Assembly (NCBI GenBank): GCA_015679605.1
Contig: JAAAVE010000095.1
Location: 1 to 29,182 of the forward strand
Direction of reading: 5' to 3'
Length of the DNA stretch: 29,182 bases
From: Podila epigama
Lineage: Eukaryota; Mortierellomycota; Mortierellomycetes; Mortierellales; Mortierellaceae
The notes below the pieces were generated by a model. That model was not told the origin of the DNA and searched no databases. It saw only the letters and a program-made list of their open reading frames with translations. Shown piece after piece: positions 1 to 8,450 of this stretch; the first letter of the stretch is position 1; every line of letters starts with the position of its first letter. The translations under genes and the position numbers were made by a program.

Positions 1-1400
1 CAAAAAAAAAAAAAAAAAAAATAAAGATACCCTCCAAAGAGACGATCCTTACCATCGTGTGCCTGATTTTGAAAACTCAAGTACGAACCCAAGTCAAATC
101 GTTCAAATTCCAATGGTATACTTCCCCGTCATCGAGGCATAGACATCTCATATAAAATCATAGTTCAACTGCGTAAAACATGTTGATCCCTCATTTTCAT
201 ACTCATTCGCATGCTCATGCGACATGTAATGCATGGATACATGTACACTACATAAAGTACGTACGGAAAAGGGCGTCGTGCTGGGAAACACAAAAATTCG
301 CCAGAACTTCCGAATGAATTTACCTTTTCCAACACAAATACGCCTCAAAACGTGATAATGGTGCAGCCCGACGACGTACCAATAGCCCCGTACTACCACC
401 ATTTGCGGTGGTCGAATGAATCAAGAGCAAAGACCCTGCGCCTCGATTCTTTTTTTTCTAGGCTCCGTTGAGTACACAAATGCACGCGCTGCTGAATCAC
501 TCCGTTGGGCGCCGACAGTAGCAAACAATTCCTTGGCATTCCGGTACAGTGTCATTGGCGCAAGTGGCAAAGACCACACTCGACATCGCACATACCCATG
601 CCATTTTGATGCTAGCCGAGGCTCTTTTTTTTTTCCCAGGAAGATATCTAGACTTTCATGAGAGACATTTCCCTCCCTACCACCCCCTTTTTTTCGTTTC
701 CGCGGTACCTGTGCGCAAAATATGAACCTCAACTTTGAGTTGACGCGTTGCGCCAACTGGGAACATTGTCATTGGCGTTGCTGTTTCTGTGTCGGTGAAT
801 TTGTGGATGAGTGCATACAGTAGAGTGCGAGTAGACCTTGGTGGTGGATTGACGAATGGCCAACATAAAAGTCAGCCCACATGCTTCACGTAACCTGACT
901 TTGATTTGCCAGCGCATTCATTATTAGAGGGACTGAGCAATAACGTGTAGGTGTCACAGTAGGGGTATTTCCTCAAACGGTTCTTGCACAAAGGTTAAAA
1001 CCTGCATGCAATTTTTTTTTTTTTTTTTTTTTTACCTCAATGTTTAGGGTATGCATCTAATAAACGATTTCACCATCTGATGGATGTCATCAATGGCACA
1101 ATCAACGGCGCTATCTGTGACATCTAAATGGCAACTGTATTTGCATGCCTCCTTGCAATTTGTCCAGACAACTTTTTTTATTTTTTTTTTTGCATGTAAT
1201 AATTGCACTCACAATGGCCCCAAGGCTGGCAAAAAAAAAAAAAAAAAATATTGAGCATCAATGTTCAGTCACCCCCATGCACTCGCATTGATAAATAAAC
1301 AGATAAGATTCATTTACATTTGTATGCTTTCTTCTTTTTTGCACAATTCCTAAAAATTCATCGTTGGCTTTGAAGTATTTTGGACAGACAAATGGAAGAA
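1..1400. other. Intergenic, homopolymer-rich spacer
   Basis: No believable gene is seen here. Open frames are short, overlap on both strands and have no recognisable protein composition. The stretch contains a run of about 20 A at the left edge, 22 T at 1012-1033 and 18 A at 1231-1248, plus several shorter T runs. Such runs are common between genes throughout this window. The left edge is cut by the window, so part of a neighbouring transcript's untranslated region could lie here. Confidence 0.6.
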
Positions 1401-1500
1401 AGAACTTGTTTATTGTGGGACACTCTTGACTTTTTACAAATATGCCGAACTAATCTAAACGCCGCCAATATATCTCAGTAAATCTCGATCTGCGGCAAAG
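1400..1500 (-). repeat. Second, diverged copy of the transposase 3' end
   Basis: Read on the minus strand, this segment runs through ATATTGGCGGCGTTTAGAT and then, after a spacer, CAATAAACAAG followed by a T/C-rich stretch. The same order of blocks occurs at about 1690-1790, at the end of the MULE pseudogene: ATATTGGTGACGTTTAGAT, then CAATAATAAACAA and a T/C-rich stretch. Both copies keep a TAG stop in the shared block and an AATAAA-like hexamer after it. The copies lie about 290 nt apart and are clearly diverged. I read them as two versions of one element's stop codon plus polyadenylation region. Boundaries are approximate. Confidence 0.55.
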
Positions 1501-1745
1501 TGCGAGGACATCCTTTGATCAGTGGATTGCAGCAGCAGTTGTCAAGAACCAAGTTAAAATCCCTTGCATGCATGTTTGAGCGCGTCAAGATAATCCAGCA
1601 AAATTGATCCACAAATCAGTAGAAATGAAGTACGTTTTATGTCGCCCGAAAAGTTCAATATAGGACATGATAAAATTTAAGGAATAAGAAGTTGAAGAAA
1701 AAAAATTGTTTATTATTGTAGAATCATTTTTTTTTTTTGAAATAT

Positions 1746-3410
1746 CTAAACGTCACCAATATCAGCCTGCGAAAGAGAGGTCTGCAAAGGGAAAACCTTG
1801 AGAATATTGCTCATGAACTTGTTACCTGGGCCATTGGACACGTCATACCACTATCCTTTTGCGTCTTGGCGTACACGAATGGCCCCAAACGTTTCTTCCA
1901 GATCCACATTGTCTTGTGGGTCCTCCAAGTACCACCGCTTCGGTTACTTGCATCAGATGGAAGAAATGGCGGCAAACAATCCCCGTTGTTTTGGAGTAAA
2001 AGGCACGTGTAGATATATGAGCTATCCTTCAAGAGTATAACATGCTGCCGTTTCTTTTTGTTCCAAGTCAAGGCGGTACGTCACGTCAAACACACACGCG
2101 ACTTGTGCAGCGTCGAGCTTTGCCAACATAGACTCCGGTGAAATCTTCAACCGGTCGTCTCGAGAAGCCTTTTCGATCTAGAAAAAAATAGCATAAAATG
2201 TTCTCAATTAATAAAAATTATTTCGCAAAAAAAAAAAAAACAATAATGATACTGTACCTCTTCATCGTCAGCCTCCCTCACAAACCAGGTCTAAGCTAGA
2301 TCAGTCGTCGTGTCCATCTTGAAGTTCAGGAACCGAGATACCTGAACCTCATCGGATACCCTTTTCTCAATCGTGGCGAACAACTGTAATAGCGAGGACT
2401 TGCTGTTCAATGTTCTTTTGATCACTGAATTAAGGCTCTCGACTCGCTGTGTTGATTGCATCCCTGCAGTAGACCTCATTCCGGCCTAGTGCTCACGTCG
2501 CTCGTATACCTTCAAAAGATAACCTTGCACCTTTGGCTTCCCTTCTCCGAGTACCGCAACGTCCCTCGACCATCTGCCTTCAAATTCATTCTCAGAGATT
2601 GCATTTCTTGCCTTCCAAAAAGAATAGTTGAATGCGTCCCATCTCTGGCCCAATGCTCGCTGAAGGTTCTTGACGAGATTTTGCCTTATGTGCCAAATGC
2701 AGTTTGTTAGCACAGTACCACTGAGGATTGTGCAACAAGCAGGCTCCATGGCGAGGTCTTCGTCAACCATAATGACGTGAGGCTGAGCACGATCGCTGGC
2801 TCTCAGAAGCTGCTCCAGGGTCCACTCATAGTCCTCCTTTGATTCGCCTGACACCAAGGCCCATGCAACGAGGCGGCTCTTGCCGTCATTATCAACAACG
2901 ACAAACACACTAAGCGGCATGTTGAACCAGCTCGTTTTGTATGTGTTGTCGCTGACGATAACATGGTGGCAGCGACGGTAGAGGGTCCTCTGACTTGGGC
3001 TCATCCAGGATATCCTCTGCAGGCTCCCCTTCCTTGTCCAACTGTGTTGCCACATACCAACCCGTGTTCTCGTTGTCCCTCTCCCACAACAGGTGATGCA
3101 GGGCTGCGGTCTCGGACACGTCGTCGCGTTCTGGATTGCGTTGGCCACGGTACGTTTGTCGAAGCACCTCTCTGGCCACTTCTTACTGAGCAAGTATACG
3201 ACCTGCGACACTTCGAACTCCCCCCCTACCTAGCGACTCCACCTTGGCATACTCCTCCTGGCTAAGGGTCTTGCCGTGTTTGTTGAACTCGACGGTCCCT
3301 GCCTTGAGCTCGTGGTTTGTGAGTTGTTGTGAATTGAATATTGTTGTTGGTGAGTAACCAGACCGCTGTTGACTGACCACCTTGCTGAATGGCCACCTGT
3401 TTGTTTGCAT
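1746..3410 (-). pseudogene. Degenerate MULE (Mutator-like) transposase with FAR1-type N-terminal remnant
   Basis: On the minus strand, pieces of one protein can be followed in order. 3410-3215 gives a FAR1-like tail (NHELKAGTVEFNKHGKTLSQEEYAKVESL, broken here as NHELKAG then EFNKHGKTLSQEEY). 3211-3135 gives VYLLSKKWPERCFDKRTVAN. About 3120-3030 gives LLWERDNENTGWYVATQLD. 3010-2486 gives the DDE-type core: VIVSDNTYKTSWFNMPL, VIMVDEDLA and NCIWHIRQNLVKNL. 2479-2291 continues with TQRVESLNSVIKR. The reading frame shifts near 3212, 3130 and 3025. In-frame stops occur at 2486-2488, 2291-2293, 2022-2024, 1953-1955, 1944-1946 and 1851-1853; the TAG at 1746-1748 may be the original end. An 80-nt intron (2178-2257, GTACAG...CTAG) keeps phase across its borders. 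In active relatives this enzyme cuts and pastes the element by a DDE mechanism. This copy cannot encode a working protein. Confidence 0.85.
2178..2257 (-). other. Relict intron inside the transposase pseudogene
   Basis: On the minus strand the segment begins GTACAGTATC after a GAG codon and ends in a T-rich tract plus CTAG before ATCGAAAAGG. Upstream (FVREADDEE) and downstream (IEKASRDDRLKISPES) coding remnants join in phase 0. The inside is very AT-rich with a run of A on the plus strand. The splice borders therefore look better preserved than the coding frame. Confidence 0.65.
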
Positions 3411-3419
3411 AATCGTGTT

Positions 3420-4480
3420 AAAAGTCGTGTGTCACGGAGAAGTTTGTCGTCGAGTTGTGTTTCCGTTAAAGATAGGATATCAGTCCGTTGAAGTTTGATC
3501 CATTTTGTCTAAATTGTTGTCATCACGTGGTACTATGTGGCACGCCTGCTGAACATCCTTTTGCTTCTTGGGGCGTGGCCATTCACGGATGGCGCGCACG
3601 AGGCTAGTGTTGGTGTATGGAAAAAAAGGTCGATCATTGGTGCAAGTCGAGATGGATTTCGAGTTGACGCCCACGACATTGCCAAAGGACGGGAACTCCG
3701 TTGTGGGTGAAATGGAGGTCATTGTTTCGGAAATTGATGAAGGGGTTGGCGGCTGTGAGCCATGGTTTGCCCAGAATGAGTTCAGTTGTTGAGTCGGTAG
3801 ATTAGGGCGTTGACGGTGTATGTGTCGCGGTGGATGGAGACAGTAGCCGAGTGGGAAGAGATGGTGGATGAGCCGTTGTGAAGGAAAACAGGATGTTTGT
3901 TGTGAGGGGAATAGAATGCTTTATTATTATTGAAAGCCTGATCAGGACGTTGTTTTCTTTTGGTTCCTGACCATTGATAATTTAAACTCATCAAACTTGA
4001 TAACAAACAGAAAGTGGGGTCAATTGCTTCACTCCCTCATGAAACCTTTGGGCTTTGGTGCATGACAAAATACAAGGTACGCGAGGCTTGTTCAATGGTA
4101 AACGCGTGCAGACAAACAGATTTTTTTGGCTGAGGGCCCTTGGCATGACGCTTGGACTTGGGACGCCGATCTACACCAACAGGAGAAGAGAGTGGGTCCA
4201 TGTTCAACTTTGCCTAATGAGCGAAGACCAACACGCGTCGTGTTATGAGGCAAAACGTCGGTGGTATTTTATCTCATCATCAGGAGTGGTGACCGTGGTG
4301 GCGATCTCATTAGGGACAGGCACAGATGGATGAATCGAGGTAGTGGAGCAAGCAATATCAGTGGACCAAGGGGACGTGGCAATTGAACATGAAGCAGCAA
4401 TTGAAGAGGAAGAAGTGTTTTTAAATGTGAGTGACCTTATTCTTTAAAAGGGGAGCATAACTCTGGGAAGGAAATACTCT
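3420..4480. other. No gene recognised; probable eroded transposon sequence
   Basis: No open frame here resembles a known family. The stretch lies between two broken transposases on the same strand, so it may hold the 5' part or terminal repeat of the MULE element, or the eroded catalytic part of the IS630/Tc1-like element. I could not pick out a catalytic DDE/D block or matching terminal inverted repeats by eye. Confidence 0.4.
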
Positions 4481-4972
4481 CTATAGTAGGAGAAAGGGAG
4501 GGAATCTTGACGAAGGAAACGTGGTGCTCTCTTCAATATTATTCACCCAGCGACCTTGTCTGTTGTTGGTACCTGCTGTTGTTATTGTTGTTGCTGTCCC
4601 CGTAGCCGTGACCAGGACGACGGTATCAGAATTGTTGAGAAGCGCCGTATGCAGCTCGTCCAACACCTTGGAAGAGCCTTGTTTCTTGGAGGTTGGTAAT
4701 TCCTAGTTCTCCATGAACCGCTTGATAAGACCTAAGGCTGCACGCTTTTTGATGCCCACAGCATCAGCAGCTTTAGACAGCTTCATACCCATATCATAGA
4801 CGGGTCCCAAAAGGTCTCAATTCTGGTCTGTTGAGTATTTGCGGTGCGTATCCCGGGAACCGTGTTTCTTCTTGTTCGGCTCGGCGGACGCTGAAGCTTG
4901 AGAGTTACTGGGTCCTGGTACACCACCAGATTCTTCAGGAGCATCATCGTCATCTTCACCGTCGGCTTGTCA
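4481..4972 (-). pseudogene. Broken IS630/Tc1-like transposase N-terminal (helix-turn-helix) remnant
   Basis: The minus frame from about 4969 reads an acidic Ser/Ala-rich leader (DGEDDDDAPEESGG), a basic stretch (NKKKHGSRDTHRKYSTDQ) and then LSKAADAVGIKKRAALGLI, and further on KKQGSSKVLDELHTALL. This order, a KYS(T/D)xxQ helix, an xxKAAxxxGI helix-turn-helix and a downstream linker ending in a second helix, is typical of the N-terminal DNA-binding half of IS630/Tc1-like transposases carrying a DDE_3 domain. The frame is broken by TGA at 4817-4819 and TAG at 4703-4705. After about 4590 the translation turns low-complexity and I cannot find the catalytic half. Family assignment rests on motif spacing only; another HTH transposase family is possible. 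Confidence 0.55.
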
Positions 4973-4979
4973 ATTAATT

Positions 4980-5800
4980 TACCATTGTGTGTTACTCACT
5001 GTTCCAATGACCATTGCAGATATAACTTGGGCGAAAAAAAAAGGAAACCAGCAATATCACCATCATCATCACTCGATACCTAGATGTCCTGGCTCGCGTT
5101 GCTCCATTGACTCCAATGACTATTAGACTATGACAAAAATAGGAACGGAAACTTGTTGTTCCTCATACACACACACAAAGGACCCTTGAGGACAAACTCG
5201 GTGGCGTAGTAACGTTGGTTGAAGATCAATTGAAATGACGCTGTGTTCGCAGCAATTTTTGTTTTTTACGCCTCCTAAAATGAAATAATGAGCTCCGCAG
5301 TTAAAATGGGGGAACGGTACATCAATTAGATTTGGGTGGCAAAAAAAAAAAAAAAAAAAAACAATCTTTGGAGCAGGTCATGGAGCAGGAAGAGTTGGTG
5401 TCCACGGTATATGTCCACTCATTCATCTTGTGTAAGGTGAGCAGGAGGTGTGTTCTTTTGTTTGTTACGTGGTTGTTCCTCAATCACACACGACTCTTTA
5501 GGAAAATACATTCGTGTCCGTCAGGACAACTGAAGGGTCAATCAGCATCCATGCCAGACAGCCGGTCACACTACAAAGCTGGAGCCATCTTGCAAAGAAT
5601 TCATTTTTTCTGGTATTGGGAACAGGAGGAAAGGAAACATCTGAGCTGATATGTAAGCCTTCTCTGGTCAAGAAAATGTGTTACCATTTACCGTACTACC
5701 GTGCACAAGAGCATGAGCCACAGCGGGATGGCAGATGGTGGCAAAGGAAAAAAGGAAGAGGGGGGAATGAAAGTTGACTACGCCTCATGTCATGAGAGCC
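4980..5800. other. Spacer upstream of the BCS1-type gene
   Basis: No gene is seen. A run of 21 A lies at 5341-5361. Several open frames overlap but none has recognisable content. The right part leads into the BCS1 promoter. Confidence 0.5.
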
Positions 5801-5811
5801 TATCCATTCTG

Positions 5812-5819
5812 TATAAAAA
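5812..5819 (+). promoter_or_regulatory. TATA-like box of the BCS1-type gene
   Basis: TATAAAAA lies 239 nt before the ATG at 6051. It is followed by a long CT-rich tract (about 5838-5990) and then by a CA/AC-rich leader, an arrangement often seen at fungal transcription starts. Transcription probably begins inside or just after the pyrimidine tract. This is positional inference without transcript data. Confidence 0.45.
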
Positions 5820-6050
5820 TCACAATGTGTGTGTGCGTATTTTTTTTTCTTTCTTCTTTTCTTCTTTTCCACACACCACACACACTCCCATTCTTTTCTT
5901 TCTTCACCACCACCACCTACCACTACTCATCACTCGTCCATCCCTTTTCGTGTCCTCCTCACCCCTGTCTTCTCCCGTTCATCACATCCAAATCAAAGCA
6001 CACCAAAAGAAAACACATCCATACATCCATACAAATAGACACATTCACTC

Positions 6051-8205
6051 ATGGATTGGGTTTTCGTAAAGACAGGCGCACTCCTCAACTCATCAGCTGA
6101 GGTGCTTGATCATGTCGTCCAACGAGGCACTCAGCTAGAGTCTAGCCTCTCGCCTGCGGCCATGAAGGTCATCCGCGGCGTACTCGGCAACGACGTTCTC
6201 TCTGCTGGTTTCTTCCTCATGATCATGGGATCCTTTTACACCTTCTTCAAGGATCTCATCGTTAGATACTACAACGAGTTCATCTCTTGGTTCTATGTCT
6301 CGGTCGAGGTCCAGGAAGGCGACGACTGTTACAAGTGGCTCTCTGGTAGGTCTTTTTTCTTTTTTTTTTCTATTCTAGTTCGTTGCGTAGTTGTTCACTT
6401 TTCTTCATTTTCATTCCCATTGACTGGAAAGCTGGTTCTCTAACAATATCTTCACTATTCATATAGAATGGGTTGCTGATCGCCCCCTGACAAAGTCTGT
6501 TCGCCATCTGACAGTCAAGGCCCAATGGGACGACAGTGACGATGACGACAACTACTACCGCAACTCCAGCAACCAAAATGAGGAGCGCCCACGTCTTGTC
6601 TTCCTACCTGGTATGGGAACACATGTTCTTCACCACAAGGGTTACAAGATCAACGTCTCGCGTGAGCGTCCAGAGCACGCCTCAGGCGCCAACAGTGAGC
6701 AATCACAGATCCTCGCCTCCATTCAAAAGAAACAGTCGTTGACAATCTCCACTTGGGGCCGTGATATGCGTTTCCTAAAGTCGATTGTTCAGGATGCCAT
6801 GGATGAGGCCTATAAGAAGAAGGAAGGCAAGACAACCATTTATACCACACAGCCATACGATACCTATTGGTCCTCATCTTCCACCCGCTCTCCTCGTGCC
6901 TTTCACTCTGTTATTCTTGCTAAGGGCCTCAAGGAGGAACTTCTTCATGGTGCGTTTTTTTTTACAGCCCATATATTTTTTATATGTGTGAGAAAAATAG
7001 AAAGAAAAATACGTGGTCCATCTAAAATACTAATTCACAATTGTCGTTGATTTGAATATGCCTTGTTTATAGACATTACCGCATTCCGTAACTCATCCCA
7101 GTGGTACCACGATCGCGGTGTCCCATACCGCCGTGGCTACCTTCTCCATGGACCTCCTGGAACTGGCAAGACCTCGTTCATTGTCGCACTTGCTGGACAT
7201 TTGCGCATGTCGGTCTGCATTGTCAACCTTGGAATTTCTGGACTCAATGACCAGCAGCTCGATCAACTTCTCAACAATGCGCCTCGGAACAGTATCCTTC
7301 TCATGGAAGATGTCGATGCAGCTCTGATTAAGCGTCAGGCTGGTAAGGCACAGTCTGGATCCAACAATGTCACTCTCTCTGGTATCCTCAATGCACTGGA
7401 CGGTATCACTGCACAGGAAGGTAGTGTTGTCTTCATGACCACCAACCACATTCGAAAGCTCGCCCCTGCATTGATCCGTCCTGGTCGCTGTGATCGCAAG
7501 ATGCTCTTTGACTATGCAGATGAACACCAGATCCACGGCATGTTCCTCAAGTTCTTCCTTAGCCGATCGTCCGCTGGTCTGGCTCAAAATGAGCCTGGAC
7601 ACAAGGCTGATACTCTTCAAACCGGCCCTGTCTCAGATGCTGATTCCAAGGAGCAACTTCGCAAGGATGCTTATGATGACATGATCAACCGTCTTGCGAA
7701 GGACATTTGCAAGGTCATTACACACAAGGATTGTGTGACGACTGCCCAGCTTCAAGGATTCTTTATGCTGCATCGTGATAAGCCCGAGGGTATTGTGGAG
7801 GCAGTGCCTGGTTTCTTGGAGGAACTTCGCAGGGACAGAGCTGAGCTTGCAAGCAAGAAGGAGCAACGTCGTGCACGCGTTGCAAAGAAGAAGGCCAAGA
7901 AGGAGGCCAAGGAGCAAAAGGCCAAGGAGGAGAAGAAGGCCAAGATCGCTGCTGGCGAGGTTGTCGAGAGCAGTGGAAGCGACAGTGATGGTGAGGGTGA
8001 TGATGAAGAGGACGACGATTCGGATTCTCTTTCAGACTCGGATTATTATGAAGAGGACAAGGAGAAGGGAGGAAGTATCAACATTGGCTCGAGTGAAGCC
8101 TCTCGCCGCTCCTCCATCTCTGATTCCACTACTGCCATTGGTGACAGTGGTGTCTCTTCATCCAAGGTCAATGGATCGGCCACCACTTCTTCAGTTGCAG
8201 CATAG
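6051..8205 (+). CDS. BCS1: BCS1-type mitochondrial AAA ATPase with charged C-terminal tail (3 exons)
   Basis: Exons 6051-6345, 6467-6949 and 7073-8205 join in frame to 636 codons; introns are GT...AG with CATATAG and TTTATAG acceptors. BCS1 proteins sit in the mitochondrial inner membrane and translocate the folded Rieske iron-sulfur protein during complex III assembly. Seen here: a hydrophobic N-terminal segment (about residues 54-75), a BCS1-like middle region, the pre-AAA motif YRRGYLLHG, Walker A GPPGTGKT (286-293), Walker B SILLMEDVDAA (333-343), and TTNH plus ALIRPGRCD (about 392-400) with the arginine-finger region. Beyond about residue 506 a Lys/Glu/Ala-rich stretch and then an Asp/Ser-rich acidic stretch add some 130 residues not usual for BCS1, which is normally about 420-450 residues. 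Fungi also have BCS1 paralogues, so the exact role is less sure than the family. Confidence 0.9.
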
Positions 8206-8450
8206 AATGAATACAATCTTTAAATTATTTGCATCACTTTTTTACTCTTACTCTTTCTCTTACACTTACACTTACACTTTCGTACAATGGAATGATTTTG
8301 AAAGGATTGTTTTTTTTTTATTATTATTGTTAATACTTTCTTTGTTTACTTGGTTGATGTTGTGATTGTTCTGTTCCATGGTTTAAAATAATCTATATCT
8401 CGCCCATCTGGACTTTTTTTACAACCTCCTTTACAATTTTGTTTACATTT
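8206..8450. other. Tail-to-tail 3' regions of the BCS1-type gene and GRP94
   Basis: Only 245 nt separate the two convergent stop codons, so the 3' untranslated regions must be short or overlap. The stretch is T-rich, with repeated CTTACA units (about 8250-8280) and a T run at about 8311. I see no clear AATAAA on either strand. Confidence 0.6.

Noticed and set aside
148-917. Overlapping short open frames on both strands at the left end
   Set aside because: No recognisable motif, no intron-linked continuation and no agreement between frames; treated as chance.
1083-1125. A short inverted pair GATGTCA / TGACATC
   Set aside because: Seven base pairs across a roughly 30-nt loop is expected by chance in this much sequence; no terminator or RNA gene evidence.
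1012-1248. Long T and A runs as evidence of retrotransposed poly(A) tails
   Set aside because: Similar runs occur all over the spacers, and I see no adjacent coding remnant or target-site duplication.
5332-5777. Open frames starting in the A run upstream of the BCS1-type gene
   Set aside because: They start with a polyLys stretch from the homopolymer and show no protein-like features afterwards.
7093-7620. A 175-codon minus-strand open frame inside the BCS1-type gene
   Set aside because: It overlaps the conserved AAA module on the other strand and has no independent support.
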